A stretch of DNA of 64,000 nt, from positions 744,001-808,000 of the forward strand of contig CAWBGG010000002.1 of assembly GCA_963788205.1 (NCBI GenBank), written 5' to 3'. Shown here one piece after another: positions 25,888 through 35,328 of the stretch (position 1 is the stretch's first letter; every line of letters begins with the position of its first letter). This DNA comes from CAVVMA01 sp963788205 (GTDB taxonomy: Bacteria > Desulfobacterota > Binatia > Binatales > Binataceae). The notes under the pieces are model-generated. The model had not been told where the DNA came from. It searched no databases and saw only the letters and a program-made list of their open reading frames with translations. The position numbers were made by a program, and so were the translations under genes.

Positions 25888-26238
25888 ATGCTCGGGCGTG
25901 CCGCGTCGTTGGCGTTCATTCTCGCCGTATCGGGATGCGCGCTGTTCGGTTGCAGCCGTCAGACCCCGCAGCAGAAATTCCTCGACGCGCTCAATCGTGG
26001 CAACTCGGCCGAGGCAAGCCAGATCTGGCTCACTATGACGCCGGAGGATCGCAACAAGTTCCAACGCGGCCAAGCGATGACGCCCGGCGTATCACCGCAA
26101 GAGCTGACCAAGACGCTCGACGAGCAGGGCGCGAGCACAGATCAGGGACCGATCACGATCGGGCCGCATAGCGGCGCCTCACTGCTCGATTTGCCCTCCG
26201 CCGCCGGCTCGCCGCCACCGTCGGAAGGCGCGCGGTGA
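25888..26238 (+). CDS. Small hypothetical lipoprotein
   Basis: A 116-residue protein with a lipoprotein signal (AFILAVSGC; lipidated Cys at about 17), then a short helical region (QQKFLDALNRGNSAEASQIW, with LTMTPEDRNKFQRG) and a Pro/Ser-rich tail. The pattern of a short TPR-like or DUF4878-type repeat about residue counts and load (ALNRGN...A...W) suggests binding rather than catalysis. No family can be assigned. It is divergent from mrp across the repeat region. Confidence 0.75.
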   Translation: MLGRAASLAFILAVSGCALFGCSRQTPQQKFLDALNRGNSAEASQIWLTMTPEDRNKFQRGQAMTPGVSPQELTKTLDEQGASTDQGPITIGPHSGASLLDLPSAAGSPPPSEGAR

Positions 26239-26296
26239 GAGATGCTTCGCCTCGGAGAAACCGACAGACAAATCCCTTAGCGGATTGCCTGTCGGA

Positions 26297-27097
26297 TCAC
26301 TTGCCGGCGAAATTCGGCTTGCGTTTTTCGCGGAAGGCGCGGATGCCTTCGCGGACGTCCTGCGACGAGTTGGTGATCATCACCGACAGCGCGGCGTCTT
26401 CGAGCGCGTTGGTGAGCGTCATTTCACGCTGCTTGTACATCATCCGCTTTGCCATCCGGATCGCGAGCGGTGGGCCGGCGGCCAACTGCGTGGCCAATTG
26501 CTCCACGCGATTGTCGAGCTGGTCGTGGGGTACGACCTCGGTCACGAGCCCCAGCTCCATCGCGCGATTGGCGTCGTAGACCTCCGATAGCAGCGTCATT
26601 CTGAGCGCCCGATCCAGGCCCATCACGCGCGGGAAAAGGTATGCGCCGCCTTCGTCGGGCAGCAGCCCGAACTTGAGCGCCGTGTCGCCCAGCCGCGCCT
26701 GGTCCGACGCGATCCTGAAGTCGCAGCAGAGCGCCAGCGTCAGCCCGCCGGCCACGGCCGCGCCGTTGATCGCCGCGATTATCGGTTTGTCGAATCGGTC
26801 CATTGAGAGCACGAGTTGATGGAACCCCTCGCGCATTTCGAGCAGGTGGTTCATCGCGTGCTCGCCGAAGCGCGATCGGCTCTCAGCCGAGCCGCTGATA
26901 TCGCCGCCGGCGCAGAAGGCCTTGCCGGTGCCGGTGATTATCAGCACGCGGATCTCGTCGTCCTGGCGCGCGAGGTCGATCGCGCCGATGATCTCTTCGA
27001 TCATGTGCTGATGGTAGCCGTTGTAGGTCTGGGGCCGGTTGAGCGTGATTTTCGCGACGTGGTCGCGCGCTTCGTAGAGGATGTATTCAAGGTTCAT
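26297..27097 (-). CDS. Enoyl-CoA hydratase/isomerase family protein
   Basis: A 266-residue crotonase-fold enzyme. Oxyanion-hole segments are CAGGD near 61-65 and NGAAVAGGLTLAL near 110-122. The usual catalytic Glu region reads LGDTALKFGLLPDEGGAYLF, with E152 near the second catalytic position. It probably hydrates or isomerises a CoA ester in fatty or aromatic acid breakdown; the exact substrate is unknown. A second paralogue lies at 35329. It is upstream of no operon partner: an inverted repeat separates it from ilvB. Confidence 0.9.
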   Translation of the reverse strand: MNLEYILYEARDHVAKITLNRPQTYNGYHQHMIEEIIGAIDLARQDDEIRVLIITGTGKAFCAGGDISGSAESRSRFGEHAMNHLLEMREGFHQLVLSMDRFDKPIIAAINGAAVAGGLTLALCCDFRIASDQARLGDTALKFGLLPDEGGAYLFPRVMGLDRALRMTLLSEVYDANRAMELGLVTEVVPHDQLDNRVEQLATQLAAGPPLAIRMAKRMMYKQREMTLTNALEDAALSVMITNSSQDVREGIRAFREKRKPNFAGK

Positions 27098-27142
27098 TGC
27101 AGTACCCTAACGCGCCGCAACGGGAAGGAGGCGTGTTCCTCT

Positions 27143-27236
27143 CTGTCACCCTCGCGCGTCTGTTTGTCTGGCGCGCGAAGAGTCCCGGGTCCGGGATTCC
27201 TCGCGCGCCGGACAACGCAGACGCGCGGGAATGACA
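27143..27236. repeat. Inverted repeat between ilvB and the enoyl-CoA hydratase gene
   Basis: The left arm 27143-27187 and right arm 27191-27236 (CCGGGATTCCTCGCGCGCC, ending GGAATGACA) mirror each other over about 45 bp with a 3-bp centre. It resembles the 13385 element closely. It lies 30 bp after the ilvB stop and could end that transcript. Confidence 0.8.
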
Positions 27237-27265
27237 AACCCAGAGCCGTCGCTCCGCGCGAAAAG

Positions 27266-28969
27266 TTAAGCGAACAGCATCTCGGACATTGAGCCGCCCG
27301 GCGGAATCATCGGCATCACCGCCTCTTCCTTGGGGATCACCACGTCGATCAGCACCGGACCGGGGGTCGCGAAGGCCTCCTTCAAGGTGGCGGCCAGCTC
27401 AGCGGATTTATCGACTCTGAAGCCCTTGGCCCCGTAGGCCTCGGCGAGCTTCACGAAGTCCGGCACGGACATCGCGGAGTACGAGTAGCGCTCCGCGTAA
27501 AACTTCTCCTGCCACTGGCGCACCATCCCGAGGAAATGGTTATTCAGGATGATCACTTTGATGTCCACGTTGTAAGCGACCGCGGTGCCGAGCTCCTGGA
27601 CATTCATCTGGAACGAGCCGTCGCCCGAGATCACCACTACGCGGCGGTCGGGCGCGGCAAACTTCGCGCCGATTCCGGCCGGCAGCCCGTAGCCCATCGT
27701 GCCGAGTCCGCCGGAAGTCAGCAGCGAGCGCGGCCGCTCGAACGGAAAGAGCTGCGCGACCCACATCTGATGCTGCCCCACGTCGGTGGCGATAATGCAG
27801 TCGCCGCCGGTGAGTCCGTGCAGCTCCTCCAGCACGTGCTGGGGCGATACCGAATCGCCCTTGCCCGCGCGATTGTTCTCGTACAGCGGCTTGTCCTTCT
27901 GCCACTGGAGGATCTGCTGATGCCACTTGGTCCAGGCGGCGCGGCGCTTGCCGATACTCTCGCGGCCCTTCACGACCTTGAGCATATCGATGAGCACCAG
28001 CTTGATATCGCCGACGATTGGGACGTTGACCTTGACGTTCTTGGAGATCGACGACGGATCGATATCGATATGAATGATGGTCTCGGCCTTGGGGGCGAAA
28101 TCGGCGAGCCTGCCGGTGACCCGATCGTCGAAGCGCGCGCCAACTGCGACCAGGCAATCGGTATTGGTGACCGCCGTGTTGGTGCCATACGAGCCGTGCA
28201 TGCCGAGCATTCCGAGACACAGCGGGTCCGAGGCCGGGACCGATCCGAGCCCCATCAGGGTTTCGCAGACGGGAATTCCCAGCCCGCGCACGAGCTGGGT
28301 CAGCTCGGCGGCAGCGCCCGACCATTGCACGCCGCCGCCGACGTAAAACAGAGGCCGCTCGCTCTTTTCGATCGCTTCGACCGCGCGCTCGATCTGGCGC
28401 GGATTACCCTTGAAGTTTGGCTTGTAGCCCCTGATATCAACCTTGTCGGGATACTTGAAAACGCACTCCGCCTGCTGCACGTCCTTGGGCAGATCGATCA
28501 CCACCGGACCGGGCCTGCCGGTATTCGCGATGTAAAACGCTTCCTTGATTATGCGCGCGAGATCCTTGACGTCCTTGACCAAGTAGTTGTGCTTGGTGCA
28601 GGGGCGGGTGATCCCGACCACATCGGCTTCCTGAAAGGCGTCGTTACCAATGAGCGAGGTCGAAACCTGGCCCGTAATCACGACGATCGGGGTCGAATCC
28701 ATGTAGGCGTCGGCGATTCCGGTTATGCAATTCGTCGCGCCCGGACCCGACGTGACCATCACGACGCCGGCCCTTCCGCTCACGCGCGCGTAGCCCTCGG
28801 CCATATGGGTCGCGCCCTGTTCGTGACGAACCAGAACGTGTTTGATCTTCGAGTCGAGCAGCGCGTCGTAGGTTGGAAGAATCGCACCGCCGGGATAGCC
28901 GAAGATCACGTCGGCTCCTTCGGCGATCAGACTCTCGATAGTGATTTGTGCCCCGGTCAGCTTCTTCAT
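27266..28969 (-). CDS. ilvB: Acetolactate synthase, large (catalytic) subunit
   Basis: A 567-residue TPP enzyme. The N-terminal PYR domain has catalytic E48 (VRHEQGATHMAEGYAR) and GPGATN. The C-terminal TPP motif is GDGSFQMNVQELGTAVAYN followed by NNHFLGMVRQWQ, the latter diagnostic for acetohydroxyacid synthase. It condenses pyruvate with pyruvate or 2-oxobutyrate for branched amino acids. No regulatory subunit (ilvN) or ilvC is next to it. The 134 bp upstream of the ATG at 28969 hold the promoter region, where no leader peptide rich in branched amino acids was recognised. Confidence 0.95.
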   Translation of the reverse strand: MKKLTGAQITIESLIAEGADVIFGYPGGAILPTYDALLDSKIKHVLVRHEQGATHMAEGYARVSGRAGVVMVTSGPGATNCITGIADAYMDSTPIVVITGQVSTSLIGNDAFQEADVVGITRPCTKHNYLVKDVKDLARIIKEAFYIANTGRPGPVVIDLPKDVQQAECVFKYPDKVDIRGYKPNFKGNPRQIERAVEAIEKSERPLFYVGGGVQWSGAAAELTQLVRGLGIPVCETLMGLGSVPASDPLCLGMLGMHGSYGTNTAVTNTDCLVAVGARFDDRVTGRLADFAPKAETIIHIDIDPSSISKNVKVNVPIVGDIKLVLIDMLKVVKGRESIGKRRAAWTKWHQQILQWQKDKPLYENNRAGKGDSVSPQHVLEELHGLTGGDCIIATDVGQHQMWVAQLFPFERPRSLLTSGGLGTMGYGLPAGIGAKFAAPDRRVVVISGDGSFQMNVQELGTAVAYNVDIKVIILNNHFLGMVRQWQEKFYAERYSYSAMSVPDFVKLAEAYGAKGFRVDKSAELAATLKEAFATPGPVLIDVVIPKEEAVMPMIPPGGSMSEMLFA

Positions 28970-29103
28970 CTTATTTGTGTGGAGTCACCAAAATATCGTT
29001 CAGAAAGGCAAGATTACCTTGTGCGTCAGCGACGGCACAACCTCTATGAACCGGCGGGAGAGTGGATTTGCGTCGGAACGCAACCCGCCAATGATAGAGC
29101 GGG

Positions 29104-29580
29104 TCAGTACGAGTGCTTGGGAGCGAACTCACCCCCGGGCTCGATGCTGCCGACCTCGAACGAGCGGGTTACCATCGTGTACATCCCCTTGACCGTGACG
29201 ACCTCGCCCGGTTCCATCGTCACCAGCGGATCGACCGAACCCTGAATCTGGAAGTTGGGCCGGGACTGCCGCACCGATTGCCATATGTCGCCCCAGGTCC
29301 ACTTGCCTCTCGGATCGTCGACGTAAGCATCACGCAGGATGAATCTGTAGGTCTGGTTTTTGATTCCAAGATCGATCGATTGCCGCTCACCGGTGGCCTG
29401 GTTGGCGGCCGGCTTTTCGAGCACCAGCGTGGTGACCAGAGGAAGTAACGGTCCCCCGATTTGAGCAAACGCCGGAACGGCCATCGCCACCAGTGCTGCG
29501 AAGGTTATAGCGGCATGGAGTCTCGCCGATCTCGTCGCATCACCCCCGTTATCGCAGCTCGCAGGCTTAACCCGGAGCAC
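29104..29580 (-). CDS. Hypothetical secreted protein coupled to the VWA-FHA gene
   Basis: A 158-residue protein with a signal peptide about 20-40 (HAAITFAALVAMAVPAFAQ). The mature part contains RQSIDLGIKNQTYRFILRDA, GKWTWGDIWQSVRQ and EPGEVVTVKGMY, suggesting a small beta domain. No family recognised. GTG at 29580 is the first base pair of the preceding stop region, so it is translationally coupled to the VWA-FHA gene, and the two products probably act together at the envelope. Confidence 0.75.
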   Translation of the reverse strand: MLRVKPASCDNGGDATRSARLHAAITFAALVAMAVPAFAQIGGPLLPLVTTLVLEKPAANQATGERQSIDLGIKNQTYRFILRDAYVDDPRGKWTWGDIWQSVRQSRPNFQIQGSVDPLVTMEPGEVVTVKGMYTMVTRSFEVGSIEPGGEFAPKHSY

Positions 29581-31235
29581 TAGAAGCGCAACATGAAGCG
29601 CACGTCGCCGAGCCGCAGTTCGCTGCCGCTGGGAACCATCACCGATCCCTGGATCGGGTGATTGTTCACGTAACTGCCGTTGGTCGAGTTCAGATCGGTA
29701 AGCTGAAAAGCGCCGTCGCGCCGGAGCAGCCGCGCGTGTGCGCGCGAGACGCTCGCGTGAGGAATCACGACGTCATTGTCTTCGCCGCGCCCGAGCGAGA
29801 TTTCGTCCTTGAGCAGGCTGAACTCGGCCGGCACCGGATCCATTGGATCGATCGTCACCAGCCGCGCGCCGCGGGTCTGTCCCGAGCCGGCGGCCGTGAT
29901 CGGCGCAGCGGGACGCGCAGGTGCGGGCGAAGCCGGCGTATACGATGCTGGCGCGGCGCGGGGAGCTGCACGCACCGCGGCAGGCGCCCTAGCCGCGGCT
30001 TGGCTCTGCGCCTCAAGGATCGCCTTCAGTTCTTCCGCCGACATCCCGAACCGCATCCGGGAGAGCGCGAACAGCCCGACCAGCGCGAGCAGCGGGACCG
30101 CGCCGTTCCACCATGAGAACGAAAGCTGGCGCATCCCGGTGCCTTCCTCATTCCCGCCGGCCGTCTCTTCGGGGACATTGATGGCTGCGCCGCCGACCCC
30201 GCGCACCTGGTATGACGTCTTGGCGGTGTAGGTCTGGCCCCCGTAGTTCACCGTGAGATCAACGTCGCGATCGGTGCCGTCCTCGATCGGGCGCGGCGTG
30301 CGATAGGTGAGTGAATACTGGGTGGCTATCGAGTGGCCGATCTCGCGCACCAGTTCGGAAAAGCGCCCTTCTTCGGTGACGATGTTGTAAGAGCGGCCGT
30401 GCGTGGCGTCCACGATCTGCGCGTACTGGGGCGCGATGAACGGCGGCGGCACGACGGCGTACAGCGTGATGCCCTGCTTCTTTAACAGGTCGGCGACCGA
30501 GTCGCCGGTCTGATCGGTCACGTCGTTCATGCCCGGATGATGATCCCGGTAGGCGGCGTCGCCCTCGGGATCCGGACCGTCGCCCTTGACGTGGCAGGGC
30601 GCGTCGGTGATCAGGATCAGGATCGCCTCGGAGTTTGGTCGAAACGGGAAGGTCGCCGCGTAGGCCAGCGCGTCGAGCTGGTCCTCGGGGATGTCGCCGC
30701 CGCCGCCGGCGTGCAGAGTTCCCACCCATCCGGTGAACTCGCTGACGTTCGAGGTCATCTTCTGCTGGTAGGGGCAATTACAGTCGGGATATTTCGATAC
30801 GACGTAATCCTCGAAGGTCACGAGCCCAAGGCGATAGTCGCGATTGTTTGAGGCGAGGTCCTGCGCAAACGCGATCACGTTTTGCTTGACCGCGTCGATA
30901 TAGGGCTGCATCGATTCGGTAATGTCCATTATGAATACGATGTCGACTGGGCGGCCTTGGCCCGCGCCACGGAAGTCAATAATCTTGGCGGGCTTGCCGT
31001 CCTCGAGGACCTGAACGTCCTCGGCGCGAAGGTTCCCGACCGGCGCGCCGCCCGGATCGGTCAGGCCGAAGTCAAGCTGCACACCGCCGTCGGAGTCGAA
31101 ATGCTCGAGGCCGGGATTGCCGACCGAGAGCTGGCCGGCGGCGTTCGCAGGCGCTGCGGCGACGACCAACGCGAGCGCGAACGCGCCAACGAACCCAAGC
31201 AGGAGGGCCACGGCCCGCGGTCTGATGGTGCTCAT
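29580..31235 (-). CDS. VWA-domain and FHA-domain membrane protein
   Basis: A 551-residue protein. A signal peptide (1-33) is followed by a beta segment, then a VWA domain (about 96-290) with a MIDAS motif D104-x-T106-x-S108 (MDITESM). One transmembrane helix lies at about 385-402 (GAVPLLALVGLFALSRM). An Ala/Pro-rich linker follows, then a cytoplasmic FHA domain (about 475-550; LGRGEDNDVVI, SVSRAHARL, LTDLNSTNGSYVNN). The VWA part is periplasmic and metal-dependent, while the FHA part would bind phospho-threonine inside the cell, so the protein could signal across the membrane. No kinase is adjacent. Confidence 0.9.
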   Translation of the reverse strand: MSTIRPRAVALLLGFVGAFALALVVAAAPANAAGQLSVGNPGLEHFDSDGGVQLDFGLTDPGGAPVGNLRAEDVQVLEDGKPAKIIDFRGAGQGRPVDIVFIMDITESMQPYIDAVKQNVIAFAQDLASNNRDYRLGLVTFEDYVVSKYPDCNCPYQQKMTSNVSEFTGWVGTLHAGGGGDIPEDQLDALAYAATFPFRPNSEAILILITDAPCHVKGDGPDPEGDAAYRDHHPGMNDVTDQTGDSVADLLKKQGITLYAVVPPPFIAPQYAQIVDATHGRSYNIVTEEGRFSELVREIGHSIATQYSLTYRTPRPIEDGTDRDVDLTVNYGGQTYTAKTSYQVRGVGGAAINVPEETAGGNEEGTGMRQLSFSWWNGAVPLLALVGLFALSRMRFGMSAEELKAILEAQSQAAARAPAAVRAAPRAAPASYTPASPAPARPAAPITAAGSGQTRGARLVTIDPMDPVPAEFSLLKDEISLGRGEDNDVVIPHASVSRAHARLLRRDGAFQLTDLNSTNGSYVNNHPIQGSVMVPSGSELRLGDVRFMLRF

Positions 31236-31379
31236 CGGCAGAGCAATTCTCCAGAGCCGTGCGCGGCGGAGTCAATACGCCGGCCGGCGGCGGCGGCGAG
31301 GAAACTCACTTGCGCAGGCATCGTACTTTAGGTTATCCCAAACCCTGCTCTATCCAAAATCTCGCAACGCGGATCACGA

Positions 31380-33284
31380 GTGAAAAGTTTACCTCGATCA
31401 CGGGCGGCGCTTGCCCTGTTGGCGCCGGCGGTATTGGTGCTGGCGTTGGCGGTGATTCCCGGGGGATGCGGTGGCGGCTCGAGCAGCAGCACGCCCGCAC
31501 CCGCCTCCACCGCGGGTTCGGTCGTAGTGGGGTTTGTAGACGCTCCCTCCAGCGGCATTCAGCAACTGCTGCTTAATGTGCTCTCGGTCCGGATCACTCC
31601 TATCTCCGATCTCTCGGTAAGTGGCGCCGATCCGAACTGGCGAACGATCAGCGTCGCGCCGGGGCTGGGCGGGGAGGGCGAATTACAGGTCGATCTCAAC
31701 AACATCCAGAATGACGTTCAGTTGTTCGGCCGCCGAGGTGTTGCGGCCCAGGAATACAGGCAGGTCGAGTTGGACCTGGATCCGAACGTTCCGGGCCTGA
31801 TTGTCCCGAATTGCCCGCAAGTGCCAAGCCGAGCCGAAGGATGCTTGCGCTACCCATTTGATCTTGCCTCCGCCAGCCCGCTCCGCGCCAAGGTCGCTCT
31901 GCAGGTCGTACACGGCGGGGTCGCGCCGATGGTCCTTGAAGTCAACCCCGGATCGATCCTGCCGCCGGGTAATACCGGCGGGGTCTACACGCTCAATCTC
32001 CAGATTACGGTGCCGGACGCTGCGCAGTACCTGGGCCAGATAAGCGGCCAGGTCTCGGGAGTTCCAAAGCAGGGTGCAGCGGTCAGAGCCGAGCTGCATG
32101 GATCCGGCCAATTGGTCGCGTCAACGGGAGTCGGTTCCGACGGCAGTTACATCCTGGAATTGCCCGCGGCCGATGTCGGAACCAGCTATGATCTCTTCGC
32201 CCGCGGCGACGGGGTCGAATACTCGGCCGCTTCCGGCGTCAACCTGACGCGGGGCGCGCGAATTACGCGTGACTTCACCGTGGCCGGCGCGACCACCGGC
32301 TTTATCAGCGGTACCATACGGGACGCACAAACGGGCCTGGGAATCTCGGGAGCGACGGTCAACCTGCTGTTGCCGGCTGCGGGCACGGGCGTGGACTGCA
32401 ATACCGATCCCGCCGATTGCGTGATAGTCGCCACCGCCAACACCGACGATGAGGGCGACTATCCGCTGCCGGGAAGTTATTCCAGTCCCGCATTCTTCAA
32501 TGAAGTGCCGCTGGACACTTACACGCTCCTTGTCACGGCGGCCGGCTACGACAGCCTGGTCGCGACGGCGCCGGTCAACACGGCGGACACGCCGGCGATA
32601 TGCGGCTCGCCCGGAACGAACCCCACCAACTGCAGTTTCCACCTCAAAAGCACCACGATCAGCGGGAACGTGGCGGTCACCACGGCTCCTGATCCAGGAA
32701 CCGACGTTCAGGTGCTGGTGATGGCCGAGGACACCGGAACCGGCAACCTTGAGAACGTTACCATGACGACCATTCCGGGCGGCACGAGCAGCGCGCCGTT
32801 CGCGCTCAACGTTCCGACCACGGTGGCGAGCTTCGACCTGTTCGCTTCGGCGGTGGATTTCTACAACGGCCAGCCCAGCCCATTTCCGGGTCATACGATC
32901 GAGGTGCTCAGCGATGTGGCCGGCGGCGCGAGCAACCAGAACTTTATGCCGCTGGACTGTGCCGGTCACGGCAGCGTTTCCGGCCAGGTCGCGGTCACGC
33001 CTGATAGCGGCACGACCGTCGTGCTGTCGAAAGACAACGTGCAGTTGATGCAGTCGCCGGTTGGCCAGAGCTCGACCACGAGTGGCGGGCAGTTCTCGTT
33101 CTGCGCGCCGCCCGACTCCTACACGATCCAGCGTTATGAAGACGGCGCGCCCGCCAGCGCGCCGACCACGGTGACGCTGGCGTCGCCGGAGCCGACTTCC
33201 AGCCCCTGCCCCGGGATCTGTGGTTTTGCCAACGGCGAATGCGCGGGTATATGCAACAACACGCCGCTACAGAATCCGCTCTGA
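31380..33284 (+). CDS. Large surface lipoprotein with DUF4382-like and carboxypeptidase-regulatory-like domains
   Basis: A 634-residue protein starting with GTG at 31380. The signal peptide ends in a lipobox (IPGGC, Cys about 30) followed by a Gly/Ser stretch. Residues about 45-215 resemble DUF4382 (VVVGFVDAPSSGIQQLLLNV). The rest contains repeated beta-sandwich units (ISGQVSG, ISGTIRDAQTG, ISGNVAV, VSGQVAVTPDSGTT) of the carboxypeptidase-regulatory type. It is divergent from the VWA-FHA gene. Likely outer-membrane or surface anchored and probably binding; no enzyme motif is seen. Confidence 0.8.
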   Translation: MKSLPRSRAALALLAPAVLVLALAVIPGGCGGGSSSSTPAPASTAGSVVVGFVDAPSSGIQQLLLNVLSVRITPISDLSVSGADPNWRTISVAPGLGGEGELQVDLNNIQNDVQLFGRRGVAAQEYRQVELDLDPNVPGLIVPNCPQVPSRAEGCLRYPFDLASASPLRAKVALQVVHGGVAPMVLEVNPGSILPPGNTGGVYTLNLQITVPDAAQYLGQISGQVSGVPKQGAAVRAELHGSGQLVASTGVGSDGSYILELPAADVGTSYDLFARGDGVEYSAASGVNLTRGARITRDFTVAGATTGFISGTIRDAQTGLGISGATVNLLLPAAGTGVDCNTDPADCVIVATANTDDEGDYPLPGSYSSPAFFNEVPLDTYTLLVTAAGYDSLVATAPVNTADTPAICGSPGTNPTNCSFHLKSTTISGNVAVTTAPDPGTDVQVLVMAEDTGTGNLENVTMTTIPGGTSSAPFALNVPTTVASFDLFASAVDFYNGQPSPFPGHTIEVLSDVAGGASNQNFMPLDCAGHGSVSGQVAVTPDSGTTVVLSKDNVQLMQSPVGQSSTTSGGQFSFCAPPDSYTIQRYEDGAPASAPTTVTLASPEPTSSPCPGICGFANGECAGICNNTPLQNPL

Positions 33285-33958
33285 AGTCCGCCCGCTCGCG
33301 CCGGCTGGTCAATCGCGCCAGGCGTCTGCGTCATGGCCTGATAGTCGGGATCTGCGCCGTAACCGCGGCCTGCGGGATTGGCGGCACGGTCGGTGGCGGC
33401 AATATCCCGAATGAAATCAGCTTCAGGCTCCAGGGGACTTCCAACACACCGTTCACGGCGTTGGTTACCGACAGCGTCGCGTCGTGGACTATCCAGGGCG
33501 TCACGCCAGTCGATGTGGTGATACTCAATGGCAACCCTCCGGTCAGGATCTACGCCACCAAGCTTGATAGCAGCTCGGCGCTGCTGACTGTCCAGTCCGT
33601 GGCGGGGGGGTACACCAATCGAACGATTCTCTCTACCCAGGCCCCATTCGGCACCGTCGTGGTCCAGACCGGCAAGCTCGACGAGGTCGCGCCGTCCGCC
33701 GACCCCGATATACGGCTGTTCGTCAAGGGATCTCGCGGCGAGGCCTTCAACGGGCTGATCCAGGACCTCAGCCACGGCTTCGAGCTCGAAGACGTCGTGC
33801 GGACCATATTTCTGTTCGAGAATCCCACTGGGCGAGTTGACGGATTCTTTAACCTGACGAGCTCCGACGTGGGTCCCCTTACGGTGGACCTTTCGGTCGG
33901 CGGCCAGGTGGTCGCGAACGCCAGCGGCCAGCCGACTGTCCAGATCAGATCGCCCTGA
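33239..33958 (+). CDS. Hypothetical lipoprotein overlapping the previous gene
   Basis: A 239-residue protein with a basic N-terminus and a lipoprotein signal (GLIVGICAVTAAC, Cys about 45). The mature part has repeated beta-like segments (PFTALVTDSVASWTIQG, ALLTVQSVAGGYTNRT, VGPLTVDLSVGGQVV). It starts 46 bp (or 34 bp from the second ATG at 33251) before the stop of the larger lipoprotein, which indicates one operon. No family recognised. Confidence 0.75.
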   Translation: MRGYMQQHAATESALKSARSRRLVNRARRLRHGLIVGICAVTAACGIGGTVGGGNIPNEISFRLQGTSNTPFTALVTDSVASWTIQGVTPVDVVILNGNPPVRIYATKLDSSSALLTVQSVAGGYTNRTILSTQAPFGTVVVQTGKLDEVAPSADPDIRLFVKGSRGEAFNGLIQDLSHGFELEDVVRTIFLFENPTGRVDGFFNLTSSDVGPLTVDLSVGGQVVANASGQPTVQIRSP

Positions 33959-34023
33959 TCGTTTCAGGGCGCCCTGATACGTTGCGGTTCGTGCGCGCAT
34001 CCAATCATCTGTGCAAAGAGACC

Positions 34024-34044
34024 CTGACACGCGTGTCAGTTTTT
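34024..34044 (+). terminator. Intrinsic terminator after the lipoprotein pair
   Basis: CTGACACGCGTGTCAG is a perfect 16-bp palindrome followed at once by five T residues (34040-34044), 66 bp after the stop at 33958. Confidence 0.7.
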
Positions 34045-34140
34045 GTTGCGCGGAGGCTTCGGCCGTATTAACTTCCTGTAGCAGCGGTCGTGTGTGCTCA
34101 GCGCGCCGGAAGCTCCCGGCGCCAATTCAGGCGGGAATAG

Positions 34141-35214
34141 ATGGAACTCACACAACTCAAGAGCCGGTTGACGGACTATCTGGGCTCGGCGGTCACCCGC
34201 CTGAACCTGCTCGCCAGCGGATGGGAAACCACCGTCTTCGAGTTTGCGCTCGAGCGCGCGGTGCCGCGCTTTCGCCTGCCGGGCGCGACCCCGCTGGTGC
34301 TGCGCTTTTACGACGGCGGCAACGCGGAGGACAAAGGCACCCGCGAGTACCGCTCGATGCGCCAACTCGCGGCCGTCGGCTATCGGACGGCGAAGCCCTA
34401 TCTCTATGAGCGTGAACGTGGCGCGCTCGGCGTGCCGTTCCTGATCATGGAGCGTCTGAGCGGCGGGCCGCTGTTTGCGATCAGCAGCTTTCCGGCGGCG
34501 TTGAAGACTTTCTCGCTGGGTTTCTGCTCGTTCGTCCGCACCCAGGCGGCGCTGCATCGGCTGGACCCGCGGATGGTCGCGCCGGAGGGCGTGCCGCAGG
34601 CTTTCGGAACCAGGGACTCGGCGCCGTCGGCGCCGTTGCTCGATCGCGTGCTTGATACGGTCAAGGAACGGGTCGAGCGCGGTCCGCTGCCCTTCCTGCG
34701 CGAGAGCCTGGAGTGGGCCCGCAGCCGCGCCGCGGCGTTTCGCTCCGCGCGTCCCGCGCTGGTGCACATGGACTACCATCCGCAGAACGTGCTGGTTAAG
34801 GGCCTGCGCGTTTCCGGCGTGATCGATTGGGTGAACGCCGACCTCGGCGATCGCCATCTCGACGCCGCGACCACCGCGGTCATCTTGTCGACCTCGTCGA
34901 TGGAAAAGCCGCGCTGGATGCGCGACAACCCGGCGGGCAATTCCCTGCGCAAGGTCTTCTCGATGCTGTACTTCCCGCTCTATCACGCGATGGCGCCGAT
35001 GGAGCTGGACCGGTTCCGCTATTGCCAGGGCGTGGCTGCGCTGACGCGGTTGTCGATGCTAGGGATGATGCGTGCGCGCGGACCGGAATCGGTGGGCTTC
35101 CGCGGCGCAGCCATCGAGCAGGTGACTCCCTCGGTGCTGCGACTGCTTTCGCGCTACCTCTCCAAAAAGACCGGCCTGACCGTGAAACCGGCCTTCCCGT
35201 CCGTGCCGGCCTGA
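34141..35214 (+). CDS. Phosphotransferase of the aminoglycoside phosphotransferase/choline kinase fold
   Basis: A 357-residue kinase-like protein. Visible are the N-lobe (LASGWETTVFEFAL, LRFYDGG), the catalytic loop HMDYHPQNVLV near 218-228 with Asp and Asn, and the metal-binding D of VIDWVNADLGD near 235-245. Such proteins phosphorylate hydroxyl groups on small molecules. Homologues are often not resistance enzymes, so no drug is implied. AGGCGGG lies ahead of the ATG at 34141. Single-gene unit after a terminator. Confidence 0.85.
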   Translation: MELTQLKSRLTDYLGSAVTRLNLLASGWETTVFEFALERAVPRFRLPGATPLVLRFYDGGNAEDKGTREYRSMRQLAAVGYRTAKPYLYERERGALGVPFLIMERLSGGPLFAISSFPAALKTFSLGFCSFVRTQAALHRLDPRMVAPEGVPQAFGTRDSAPSAPLLDRVLDTVKERVERGPLPFLRESLEWARSRAAAFRSARPALVHMDYHPQNVLVKGLRVSGVIDWVNADLGDRHLDAATTAVILSTSSMEKPRWMRDNPAGNSLRKVFSMLYFPLYHAMAPMELDRFRYCQGVAALTRLSMLGMMRARGPESVGFRGAAIEQVTPSVLRLLSRYLSKKTGLTVKPAFPSVPA

Positions 35215-35328
35215 CCAACGCATCACGGGCTTTTTGCTTCCGGGCGCTGCGCGCTTGATGATACTGCGGCGTGCGTGCGATGCTGCTCCGGCGCGGCAGC
35301 CGATTATCGAAGTTAAAGGAGTACTTTA

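Noticed and set aside
27536..29245. 569-codon plus-strand frame
   Set aside because: It is antisense to ilvB. High GC produces long false frames opposite real genes; the ilvB motifs on the other strand are clear.
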